Of a DNA stretch of 21,057 nucleotides, positions 1 to 7,227 are shown piece by piece. The stretch is from Campylobacterales bacterium (lineage in GTDB: Bacteria > Campylobacterota > Campylobacteria > Campylobacterales > QNZT01). The position numbers and the translations under genes are program-made. How positions within the stretch are numbered: the stretch's first letter is position 1; each line of letters begins with the position of its first letter. Where the stretch lies: the NCBI GenBank assembly GCA_027056215.1, contig JALULO010000259.1:1-21057 (forward strand), in the 5' to 3' direction. Below the pieces are notes generated by a model that was given only the letters and a program-made list of their open reading frames with translations, did not search any database and was not told the origin of the DNA.

Positions 1-357
1 GCACTGGTTGGGGATTATCAAATGATGTTTGATCGTATTGGACAAAAAAGAGTTGGTGCAGATGTCAAAGAGATAGAGTCTGTAAAATCTCCTTTTGTCC
101 GATTAAAACGTAAAAAAGAAGAGCAACGAGTGATTGTTAAAAAAGATGGCACAAAAGTTGCTGTAAAGCCAGCATATATGTTACAAGCTATTGTAAATGA
201 TCATGTGAGAATAAGTGGCAAATGGTATAAGCTACATGATAAAGTAAATGAGTATACGTTAAATAGTATCGAAGCAAATGCAGTTGTATTAAAAAATGAT
301 CAAATAAAGAAAAGATTAATGTTGAGGGAAAAAAATGAAAAAATTACTATCGACTAG
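1..357 (+). CDS. MshK/PilP-like pilus biogenesis protein, 5' end outside the window
   Basis: The reading frame is open from base 1 to a stop at 357, so this is probably the 3' part of a gene that begins upstream. The first in-window ATGs (22 and 25) lie within the frame, and no signal peptide or membrane helix follows them, which an MshK- or GspC-like protein would be expected to have. The C-terminal half (protein segment beginning KPAYMLQAIVNDHVRISGKW) has the short beta-rich pattern of PilP/GspC/MshK periplasmic domains: a hydrophobic residue plus AI, a basic stretch, GKWYKLHDKV, then a final VVLKND strand. Such proteins link the inner-membrane assembly platform to the secretin. It overlaps the secretin gene by 23 bases, which suggests coupled translation. 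The family call comes from pattern and position immediately before the secretin (mshK precedes mshL in Vibrio). It is not certain. Confidence 0.55.
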   Translation, partial: ALVGDYQMMFDRIGQKRVGADVKEIESVKSPFVRLKRKKEEQRVIVKKDGTKVAVKPAYMLQAIVNDHVRISGKWYKLHDKVNEYTLNSIEANAVVLKNDQIKKRLMLREKNEKITID

Positions 358-1867
358 CATGAAGTCAGTGCTTTTTGGAAATGTGCTATTTATGCTATTG
401 TTCGTGGCATCTACGATAGAAGCAAAAAGTTGTAATCAGCGATCATTTAATATTAAAGTTTCGCAAGAAGTTGCTACATCTGAAATCTTAAATCAATTAA
501 GTAATGAGTGTGGATTTAGTGTGATTACAAAAGATAGTGTGGCTAAAGAGAAACTTTCTGAAAAATTATATGGTATCAATATCAAAAATATGAGTTTAGG
601 TGAAATTTTTGATGTTTTAGTTGGAGCTAAAGGATTGGATTATAATTATGAACGTAATATTCTGCGTATCAGTGGATTAAAAACCAGAACGTTTAAGATT
701 GATTATGTAAATACAGAACGTAGTGGTACAAGCAACACGGATATATCTCTTACTGGTGATACTGGATCAGGTGCTGGTGCAGGGAAAAGTGATGATGATG
801 GTTCGAAAGGAGGAAGTCTTTCTACTGGTGCATCTATCACGTCTAGTGACAAGTTTAGTTTTTGGGCAACTATGGAAAAAGAATTAAATGATATTTTAAA
901 TTCGCCTTCGGATAATTTTAAAGCACCTGCCCCTATTATCAATAGAGAAGCTGGTTTAGTGACTGTAAGTGGTACAACAAAGCAGATCAATCGTATAGCT
1001 GGATATATTCATTCTATGATGAATAGACTGCATAGGCAAGTATTGATTGATGTTAAAATATTATCAGTATCATTGGACAATTCTAGACAAACAGGTGTGA
1101 ATTGGGGTGAATTGTATAAATTGCAAAATATGCAAATGGCATATGAGATGTTAAATACCAATAATCTTAGTAAGTTAGCTAACGACAAAATTGGAGAATT
1201 TGGTGATGCAAATCCTACTGCACATGCAAAATTTTTGAGACTTAGTGGAAATACTGGCATTACAGATGTTATTAAATTTTTGAAAACACAAGGAGATGTT
1301 ACTTCTATCTCGAATCCAAAAGTCGTAACACTTAATAATCAACCAGCAGTTTTTAGTTCAGGAGATCAACTCTATTATAAACTTTCTTCAAGTTCTAGAC
1401 AAACGGGATCTGCCGCAGCGACAGAAACATACAATAATGAGATTGTCAAATCGGTTTTTGCAGGAATCTTATTGGATATCACGCCAGAAATCACAGATGA
1501 CGGTGAAGTGATTTTAAAAATCAATCCTTCTATCAGTTCTGTAAAGTCTAGAGTTAAAACAGATGAGTCAGGTGTTAGAAGATTACCACCTGATTTGATG
1601 AAAAAACAGATTTCATCAGTTGTAAAATTAAAAGATGGTGAAAAAGTAATCTTAGGTGGATTAATTAGTAGTAAAAAAGGTGTAGAAACAAGTAAAGTGC
1701 CTATTTTAGGGAATATTCCATTACTTGGATATGCGTTTCAACAAAAGAAAGTGAGTGAAATACGAGAAGAACTTGTTGTGATTATTACACCACATATTAT
1801 CAAAGACAGACGAACAAAAGGTGCAGTATCTTTAAAAGAGTTAGGATATGACAAAATCAGGTATTAG
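335..1867 (+). CDS. mshL: MshL-like secretin, outer-membrane pore of a type IV pilus/type II secretion system
   Basis: This 510-residue protein forms the gated outer-membrane ring through which the pilus or pseudopilus passes. It starts with a signal peptide (two Lys, hydrophobic core, likely cleavage near residue 30 after IEA). An STN domain follows at about residues 40-110. Next is a Gly/Ser/Asp-rich linker (about 140-166), as is common in MshL/PilQ-type proteins. The secretin core starts near RQVLIDVKILSVSL and includes the TSISNPKVVTLNNQPA segment. It carries the family hallmark VPILGNIPLLG at about residues 455-465 and ends with the ELVVIITPHII strand. A GAGGG ribosome-binding site lies 7-8 bases before the ATG. 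It overlaps the preceding gene and is followed by a strong hairpin and then the mshN-position gene. MshL rather than GspD or PilQ is preferred from domain simplicity and neighbours. Confidence 0.85.
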   Translation: MKKLLSTSMKSVLFGNVLFMLLFVASTIEAKSCNQRSFNIKVSQEVATSEILNQLSNECGFSVITKDSVAKEKLSEKLYGINIKNMSLGEIFDVLVGAKGLDYNYERNILRISGLKTRTFKIDYVNTERSGTSNTDISLTGDTGSGAGAGKSDDDGSKGGSLSTGASITSSDKFSFWATMEKELNDILNSPSDNFKAPAPIINREAGLVTVSGTTKQINRIAGYIHSMMNRLHRQVLIDVKILSVSLDNSRQTGVNWGELYKLQNMQMAYEMLNTNNLSKLANDKIGEFGDANPTAHAKFLRLSGNTGITDVIKFLKTQGDVTSISNPKVVTLNNQPAVFSSGDQLYYKLSSSSRQTGSAAATETYNNEIVKSVFAGILLDITPEITDDGEVILKINPSISSVKSRVKTDESGVRRLPPDLMKKQISSVVKLKDGEKVILGGLISSKKGVETSKVPILGNIPLLGYAFQQKKVSEIREELVVIITPHIIKDRRTKGAVSLKELGYDKIRY

Positions 1868-1891
1868 TGAAGGTGATGATGATCACCTTCA
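1868..1891 (+). other. Intercistronic hairpin between the secretin gene and the mshN-position gene
   Basis: A perfect 10-bp stem (TGAAGGTGAT / ATCACCTTCA) with a GATG loop begins one base after the secretin stop codon. No T-run follows on either strand, so it is not a typical intrinsic terminator. It could protect the upstream mRNA from 3' exonucleases or lower expression of the downstream genes. Structure is seen directly; function is inferred. Confidence 0.5.
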
Positions 1892-1914
1892 AGTAAAAAA
1901 ATCAGGAGAATATT

Positions 1915-2622
1915 ATGCGTATAAATCAAGTTATCAACCACAGACACCAAAGTATTTTTGAAGATAAAGTGTTTGTCAAACAATTTTCACTGTTGTTGAT
2001 ATTGATCATGGCTACTTCATCTTTTCTGATATACCATAGTATACATACGGTGAATCATATTTCCGAGTATGATATAAAAGAACCTTCTTTATCACATACT
2101 GTTACATTAAATAGTATAGAAAGAGAAGTCAATGGAAATGTGATCAATCTTGAAATTGTCGAGGATGATTTCAGTGATTTGGCGCAGTTAGAATTGGCAC
2201 AATCGAAAAAAGAGCCACTACAACCAGTGCTATCACATACTATGACACGTAACACTCAGACTAAAGCTGTAAGTACTACCAAAAGTGCGATCCATATTTC
2301 GTCGGTAGAAGTTGGTGCAAAAAAACATCAAATAAGTATCAAAACATTACGAAAAAAGTTTCAAAAAACAAATAATATCAAATATGCAATGCAATTGGCA
2401 AAACGTTTTTATGAAGTAAAAAAATATAACAGTGCTTTAAAATGGGCATTAATATCAAATGAGATAAATGCCCAAAAACCTCAAAGTTGGATCTTATTTG
2501 CAAAGAGCAAAGTGATGCTTGGAAAGAAAAAGGATGCGATCAATGCCTTAAGTGCATATCTTAAGATGTATAGTTCTACGCAAATCTCTAAGTATTTACA
2601 AAAACTTAGAACACAAGCATAA
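1915..2622 (+). CDS. Membrane-anchored TPR-like protein in the MshN position
   Basis: The product has 235 residues. It has a short cytoplasmic N-terminus, one membrane helix at about residues 24-43, a low-complexity periplasmic linker (about 45-145) and a helical C-terminus (about 150-235) with TPR-like helix pairs. The pair YAMQLAKRFYEVKKYNSALK and the stretch around SWILFAKSKVMLGKKKDAIN are typical of tetratricopeptide units. In Vibrio, mshN encodes a protein of this layout and sits before mshE, and here the next gene is the MshE-like ATPase. A likely role is a periplasmic scaffold for pilus assembly. An AGGAGA ribosome-binding site precedes the ATG. Sequence conservation in this family is low, so the assignment rests on architecture and context. 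Confidence 0.65.
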   Translation: MRINQVINHRHQSIFEDKVFVKQFSLLLILIMATSSFLIYHSIHTVNHISEYDIKEPSLSHTVTLNSIEREVNGNVINLEIVEDDFSDLAQLELAQSKKEPLQPVLSHTMTRNTQTKAVSTTKSAIHISSVEVGAKKHQISIKTLRKKFQKTNNIKYAMQLAKRFYEVKKYNSALKWALISNEINAQKPQSWILFAKSKVMLGKKKDAINALSAYLKMYSSTQISKYLQKLRTQA

Positions 2623-2632
2623 TGGAGTTTTT

Positions 2633-4384
2633 ATGAGAGAAAGAAAAGCACTTAGTGTTGTTGATTTCTTATTTGAAAATAAAATCATATCTCAAGATAT
2701 TGTAGATTCGATTGAGGAAGAAGTTGCTGAAAGTGGAGATGATGTAGGTTCTATTTTGATTCGACGAGGGCTTGTTACACCTGACACACTGAATATTCTT
2801 TTGACTGAAGCTTTTAAAAATGGATTGATTCTTTTACATGAGATATATGAATATTTTTCTATTGATTTAGATAAATTTTTAGCGGTATTTGCACCAAGTA
2901 CTAAAACAGAATTTGTAGATCTTTATTCTCAAGAAGTAAATTATGCATTAGGTGCAAAATCTGGATATTCTAAACTAAATAAATTAGGTATTTTACCATA
3001 TAAAGAAGATGATATAAATATCTATGTTGCCGTTAAAGATCCTTTTGATATGGCTTTACAGGAACAATTACATCGTATCTTTAGAAATAAGTTGATTAAA
3101 ATTTCAATTGCAAATCCTGAACAGATTGATAAACATTTACACAATATAGAGATTAGTGAAAGTGTGAAAGATCTGATTGCCGAAATCAGACAAGAATTTG
3201 TATCCAAAGCTCCGACTGATGTAGAAGAGAGTTCGGGTATTTTAAAATTGATCGAATTGATTTTAAAAACAGCTATCATAAGTGGAGGGAGCGATATTCA
3301 TATCGAACCTACTGAAACAAGCTGTATTGTACGATCGAGAATAGATGGTATGCTTAAAGAGATATTTGTTTTTGATAGAGACATCTATCCTCCGCTTAGT
3401 TCTCGTATTAAATTATTGGCAAATTTGGATATTGCAGAGAAAAGAAAGCCACAAGATGGGCGTTTTTCATCAATTGTAATGGAAAAACATTATGATTTCA
3501 GGATTTCAACTTTACCTATTATGACTGGGGAATCGATCGTTATGCGTATTTTGGATAAGTCTAAAGTTATGATTAAACTAGAAGAGTTAGGTATGCATCC
3601 GGGTAATTATAAAAAGTTTCGAGAAGCGATGAATGCACCGTATGGAATTATTTTTGTAACAGGACCTACAGGTAGCGGTAAGACAACTACTTTATATGCC
3701 GGTATGAATGCAATCAAAGATGTGAAGAAAAAGATGATTACTGTAGAAGATCCTGTAGAATATCAGATGAATTTGATTCAACAGGTGCAAGTAAATACCA
3801 AAGCAAATTTAACGTTTGCAACCGCACTTCGTTCTATTTTGAGACAAGATCCTGATATCATTATGATAGGTGAGGTAAGGGATAAAGAAACACTCAAAAT
3901 TGCGGTAGAAGCTTCCTTAACAGGTCACTTGGTTTTCTCAACACTCCATACTAACGATGCTGTGAGTGCTGTAACCAGAATAGTGGATATGGGAATAGAA
4001 GCATATCTTATCAGTGGTGCATTGGTTGCGATTCAGGCACAGCGTTTGATTAGAAAAGTATGTCCTCATTGTAAAATTAAGACAGAATTACCATCTGAGG
4101 TAATGGCTGAAATCAAACCTTTTATTCCTGAATATCATCATTTTTATAAAGCAAAAGGGTGTGATAAATGTAATAATACAGGATATGCAGGGCGTGAGAT
4201 GATTTCTGAAGTGCTTATGATTGATGATACAATTCAAAGTATGATTGCGCGAGGAAGTTCAAAAGAAAAAATAGCAAAGTATGCTGATGAAAATGGATTT
4301 ATTTCCATGTTTAAAGATGCACTTATTAGAGCAGCAAATGGTAAAACTACCATAGAAGAAGTATATAGGGTGGCAAAATCGTGA
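2633..4384 (+). CDS. mshE: MshE/GspE-type assembly ATPase
   Basis: This 583-residue cytoplasmic hexameric ATPase powers pilus or pseudopilus polymerisation. The C-terminal motor is intact. Walker A is GPTGSGKT at about residues 344-351. The acidic/Walker B region is DPDIIMIGEVRD from about residue 406, followed by the His-box segment containing TGHLVFSTLHTNDA. A tetracysteine zinc site has C477/C480 and C510/C513. The N-terminus resembles a GspE/MshEN domain, but the R and Q expected of c-di-GMP-binding MshEN motifs are not seen. An upstream ATG at 2552 would lie deep inside the previous gene. The start at 2633 has a GGAG ribosome-binding site just after the preceding stop and gives the expected N-terminus. 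The stop overlaps the GTG of the next gene (GTGA). Confidence 0.88.
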   Translation: MRERKALSVVDFLFENKIISQDIVDSIEEEVAESGDDVGSILIRRGLVTPDTLNILLTEAFKNGLILLHEIYEYFSIDLDKFLAVFAPSTKTEFVDLYSQEVNYALGAKSGYSKLNKLGILPYKEDDINIYVAVKDPFDMALQEQLHRIFRNKLIKISIANPEQIDKHLHNIEISESVKDLIAEIRQEFVSKAPTDVEESSGILKLIELILKTAIISGGSDIHIEPTETSCIVRSRIDGMLKEIFVFDRDIYPPLSSRIKLLANLDIAEKRKPQDGRFSSIVMEKHYDFRISTLPIMTGESIVMRILDKSKVMIKLEELGMHPGNYKKFREAMNAPYGIIFVTGPTGSGKTTTLYAGMNAIKDVKKKMITVEDPVEYQMNLIQQVQVNTKANLTFATALRSILRQDPDIIMIGEVRDKETLKIAVEASLTGHLVFSTLHTNDAVSAVTRIVDMGIEAYLISGALVAIQAQRLIRKVCPHCKIKTELPSEVMAEIKPFIPEYHHFYKAKGCDKCNNTGYAGREMISEVLMIDDTIQSMIARGSSKEKIAKYADENGFISMFKDALIRAANGKTTIEEVYRVAKS

Positions 4385-5625
4385 ATTATTATGAAGTAAA
4401 TTATATCCAAAAGGGTAAAAGAGGTTCTGAAATCATCAAAGCAGTGACAAGAAGAGATGCAATCTCTATGATGAAAGTCAGAATACCACAGGGTACAGTT
4501 CTTAAAGCAAATGAGATTTCTGCGCCGCTTGAACTTCGTATCGCGGATATGAAGGAGAGTATTTTTGGTGCTATGTCTAAAAAAAAGATTAAAGTAGAAT
4601 CATTGATAGCAGCGTTCAGACAGTTGGCGGTTATGACAAATGCTGGTATATCTATTCATGACAGTATCAGAGAAGTTACAAAATCAACCGTTGATAAAGA
4701 TTTAAAAGCAATCTTTGAACAGATTGATGATGATTTAAATGCCGGTAAAAGTTTAACTGAATCGATGATGCCGTATAAGTATCAAGTAGGTGATGTTACG
4801 ATTGCGATGATAGAACTGGGTGAAAATACTGGTAATATGTCTGAATCACTTACCAAACTCTCTGAAGTAATTGAAGAGATGATGGAAAATAGTAAAAAAC
4901 TAAAATCTGCTATGCGTTATCCTACAACAGTTATCATCGCTATTGCTGTGGCATTTTCTATTTTGATGGTGTATGTTGTCCCTAAATTTAAAGAGATATT
5001 TGAAAAACTTGGTGCAGATTTGCCGATGCCGACAAAAGTTTTACTCTTTTTATCACATTCTTTAAATAGCTATGGGCTTTATATTTTGATGACTATTATT
5101 GGTATCGTTGTTTATCATAAATATCTTTATAAAACCAATGATGGGTATAAACGTAAAGTTGATAAATATATTTTGAAAGTTTATTTGATTGGTAATGTCA
5201 TCTTTTTTGCCTCTATGAGTAGATTTATGCTTATCTTTACAGAACTTGTTAGAGCAGGTATCCCTATCGCTGAAGCACTTGATACTGCGGTATTGACGAT
5301 TGATAATGAAGAGTTAAAAGATAAATTAGCATCTGTTAGGGTAGCTGTGGAAAGAGGTGCAAATCTTACAGAGGCATTTGCCGATACTGAACTTTTTGAG
5401 GGGATGTTGATTCAGATGATTAAAGCTGGTGAAGCTGGTGGTGCATTGGATAAGATGCTTGAGAAAGTGAGTGATTATTATGCAAATAGATTTAATGATA
5501 TCATTGATAATCTCTCTTCTTATATTGAGCCTATTCTTATCGGTGTGATTGCAGGTATGGTTCTTATGCTCGCACTTGGAATTTTCTTGCCGATGTGGGA
5601 TATGGCATCGGCAGTGAAAAATTAG
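4381..5625 (+). CDS. mshG: MshG/GspF-type inner-membrane platform protein
   Basis: This 414-residue polytopic protein is the inner-membrane platform that couples the MshE/GspE ATPase to the growing pilus. It has two T2SF repeats. The first starts near FRQLAVMTNAGISIHDSIRE and includes a GDVTIAMIELGENTGNMSESL stretch. The second starts near FMLIFTELVRAGIPIAEALD and includes GMLIQMIKAGEAGGALDKML. Membrane helices are visible at about residues 181-200, 231-248 and 380-408, the usual GspF topology. Translation starts at GTG, overlapping the mshE stop by four bases, so the two proteins are probably made in a fixed ratio. No pilin gene follows; the gene ends against an opposing gene with overlapping stop codons. 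Confidence 0.88.
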   Translation: MNYYEVNYIQKGKRGSEIIKAVTRRDAISMMKVRIPQGTVLKANEISAPLELRIADMKESIFGAMSKKKIKVESLIAAFRQLAVMTNAGISIHDSIREVTKSTVDKDLKAIFEQIDDDLNAGKSLTESMMPYKYQVGDVTIAMIELGENTGNMSESLTKLSEVIEEMMENSKKLKSAMRYPTTVIIAIAVAFSILMVYVVPKFKEIFEKLGADLPMPTKVLLFLSHSLNSYGLYILMTIIGIVVYHKYLYKTNDGYKRKVDKYILKVYLIGNVIFFASMSRFMLIFTELVRAGIPIAEALDTAVLTIDNEELKDKLASVRVAVERGANLTEAFADTELFEGMLIQMIKAGEAGGALDKMLEKVSDYYANRFNDIIDNLSSYIEPILIGVIAGMVLMLALGIFLPMWDMASAVKN

Positions 5626-6218
5626 ATATAGTTGAGCCAATTGGCTATGGTTTTTTGTTCAGCTTTTACGGTGCTATCTTCACCGTGACCTGGATGAATA
5701 AGCATATCTTTTTGGTATGTGAGAAACTTTTTAATACTTTTTTTCATATCTTGTGGGTTTGAGTAGGGGAAATCTACTCGCCCTATAGAATTTTTAAATA
5801 CAAAATCTCCACTAAACATATGATCTTCAATCTCAATGACACTACATCCTGGAGTGTGACCGGGAAAATGTCTGTATATGATTTCAAATTCTCCCAATGT
5901 AAACTCGCTATCTCCATTGATTTCAACATCTGCTACACTTGGAGGTGTGCCTTGTCCAAATGGATCGTCTTTTAACATAAATGCATCCTCTTTGGGAATA
6001 TAGATGGGGATATGAAACTTTTCTTTTAAGGCATGATTGCTCCATACATGATCAAAATGCCCATGGGTATTTAATATAGCGATAGGATTAGTTACATTTT
6101 GTACAACCCAATCTGTCGCATCTATACCCGGATCTATGATAATATCTTGTGCGTTTTTGGTAACAATATAACAGTTCGTTTGATAAGCGCCCATAGGTTT
6201 TTTTTGAATTTTTATCAT
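5622..6218 (-). CDS. Metallo-beta-lactamase-fold hydrolase, glyoxalase II/YcbL type
   Basis: The product is a 198-residue soluble protein with no signal peptide. The binuclear metal site is complete: the HxHxDH motif THGHFDH (H52, H54, D56, H57), then H121 in FPGHTPGC, D138 in FSGDFVF, and H178 in HPGHGE. The segment GDFVFKNSIGRVDFPYSN matches the YcbL-like branch of the glyoxalase II family, which is shorter than classical GloB and lacks its C-terminal substrate domain. Thioester hydrolysis is likely, but the natural substrate is unknown. An AGGAA ribosome-binding site precedes the ATG, and an extended -10 lies about 30 bases upstream. It is divergent from nadE. Its stop overlaps the mshG stop by four bases on the other strand. 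Confidence 0.85.
   Translation of the reverse strand: MIKIQKKPMGAYQTNCYIVTKNAQDIIIDPGIDATDWVVQNVTNPIAILNTHGHFDHVWSNHALKEKFHIPIYIPKEDAFMLKDDPFGQGTPPSVADVEINGDSEFTLGEFEIIYRHFPGHTPGCSVIEIEDHMFSGDFVFKNSIGRVDFPYSNPQDMKKSIKKFLTYQKDMLIHPGHGEDSTVKAEQKTIANWLNYI
5635..5656 (+). terminator. Weak candidate terminator for the pilus operon
   Basis: A 12-base perfect palindrome (AGCCAATTGGCT) is followed four bases later by six T residues, just after the mshG stop. The stem can only be about 4 bp, and the whole site lies inside the 3' end of the opposing hydrolase gene. It may stop pilus-operon transcription before it runs antisense through that gene. The stem is short, so confidence is low. Confidence 0.3.
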
Positions 6219-6248
6219 GTTTGTTCCTCGTTGAAATTTTTTTGTACT

Positions 6249-6257
6249 ATTGTAGCA
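6249..6257 (-). promoter_or_regulatory. Extended -10 promoter element for the MBL-fold hydrolase gene
   Basis: On the - strand this reads TGCTACAAT, an extended -10 (TGn plus TACAAT). The hydrolase ATG lies about 30 bases downstream, after an AGGAA ribosome-binding site. No clear -35 is seen, as is usual in Campylobacterota. Confidence 0.5.
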
Positions 6258-6319
6258 AAAATGTTTACTTTAAGCTTAAAAAAAAGTATAACTTTTTTAA
6301 ATAGTTTAATTTACAGATA

Positions 6320-6391
6320 ACTTAAGTCATTTTGGTAAATATAAAAGTGTAAATTAAGTTTAACATTAATATAATTTTACCAAACTTAAGT
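6320..6391. repeat. Phased TTAAGT repeats and inverted repeat upstream of nadE
   Basis: TTAAGT occurs at 6322, 6354 and 6386, exactly 32 bases apart (close to three helical turns). The outer two copies are perfect ACTTAAGT palindromes (6320-6327 and 6384-6391). TTGGTAAA (6332-6339) and TTTACCAA (6376-6383) form an inverted repeat inside them. The right-hand half directly follows the probable nadE -10. A further palindrome, TTTAAGCTTAAA, lies at 6269-6280. A regulator-binding region is plausible, but no known operator was recognised. Confidence 0.5.
6370..6375 (+). promoter_or_regulatory. Probable -10 box of nadE
   Basis: A perfect TATAAT lies 34 bases before the nadE ATG. No convincing -35 is seen at the usual distance. 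The inverted-repeat half TTTACCAA plus ACTTAAGT follows at once, so a protein bound there would cover the start site. Confidence 0.5.
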
Positions 6392-6409
6392 TTTATGAAA
6401 TGAGGTTTT

Positions 6410-7216
6410 ATGTCAGGTAAATTCAAACGTATCAAAGAGTATTTGATTCAGTTTTTAAAAGAAGAAACTTTTAAAACGGGCTTAAATGGTGGTGTCATGG
6501 GCTTGAGTGGTGGTATTGATTCTGCGGTGGTTGCAGTTTTGGCAAAAGAGGCATTTGGTAATCGCCTTTTATGTGTTTTGATGCCTTCCCACTATTCGAG
6601 TGAGAGTAGTATTTCTGACGCAAAAGCACTTTGTGAAAAGTTTGATTTACGTTATGAAATACAACCTATAGCAGATTTGATTCAAAGTTATGATGCACTT
6701 GAAGATGCAGATGCCATGCGTGTTGGAAATTTTTCAGCCCGAATGCGTATGTCGATTCTCTTTGATATATCTGCAAGAGAACGTGCTTTGGTATTAGGTA
6801 CGAGTAATAAGAGTGAATTGTTATTGGGATATGGTACGATATTTGGTGATTTAGCGAGTGCTATTAATCCGATAGGAGACCTTTATAAAAGTGAGATTTT
6901 TGCGTTTGCCAGATATTTAGGTGTAATAGAAGAGATCATCGATAAACCGCCTTCAGCAGATTTGTGGGAAGGTCAGAGTGATGAAGAAGAGTTGGGTTAT
7001 ACCTATGTCGCATTGGATAGTGCATTGCGAGAGTTTGTTGAAAATAGACTTAGCAGAGAAGAGCTTATTGAAAAAGGGTATGAAATAGAGATGGTTGATA
7101 TGATTATGCAAAAGATTTACCAAAATCAGTTTAAACGTAAACCACCGATTATTGCAAAATTAACTTCACGTACCATAGGTCATGATTTTTTATACCCAAG
7201 AGATATTAAACTATAA
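6410..7216 (+). CDS. nadE: NH3-dependent NAD+ synthase
   Basis: The enzyme amidates nicotinic acid adenine dinucleotide to NAD+ using ATP and ammonia, the last step of NAD synthesis. It has 268 residues, the length of the short ammonia-dependent form; there is no N-terminal nitrilase-like glutaminase domain. The PP-loop SGGIDS is at residues 33-38. The conserved block GTSNKSELLLGYGTIFGD and the following INPIGDLYKSEIF are present, as is the PPSADLWEGQSDEEELG loop near the C-terminus. A GAGG sequence precedes the ATG. The gene appears to head a + strand series continuing into the DegT-family gene 11 bases downstream. Its upstream region carries the phased repeats described separately. Confidence 0.95.
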   Translation: MSGKFKRIKEYLIQFLKEETFKTGLNGGVMGLSGGIDSAVVAVLAKEAFGNRLLCVLMPSHYSSESSISDAKALCEKFDLRYEIQPIADLIQSYDALEDADAMRVGNFSARMRMSILFDISARERALVLGTSNKSELLLGYGTIFGDLASAINPIGDLYKSEIFAFARYLGVIEEIIDKPPSADLWEGQSDEEELGYTYVALDSALREFVENRLSREELIEKGYEIEMVDMIMQKIYQNQFKRKPPIIAKLTSRTIGHDFLYPRDIKL

Positions 7217-7227
7217 GGAGAGTTGTT

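Noticed and set aside
703..1260. Long open frames on the - strand opposite the secretin gene
   Set aside because: They lie wholly antisense to a well-supported secretin, show no family motif and have no ribosome-binding context.
2552..2632. Upstream ATG extending the MshE-like ATPase by 27 residues
   Set aside because: It lies inside the end of the preceding gene, and the extension has no family resemblance. The ATG at 2633 has a GGAG ribosome-binding site.
5326..5640. His- and Cys-rich open frame on the - strand opposite mshG
   Set aside because: It is the antisense shadow of the second T2SF repeat. The His-rich look comes from the complement of common Asp, Met and Ile codons.
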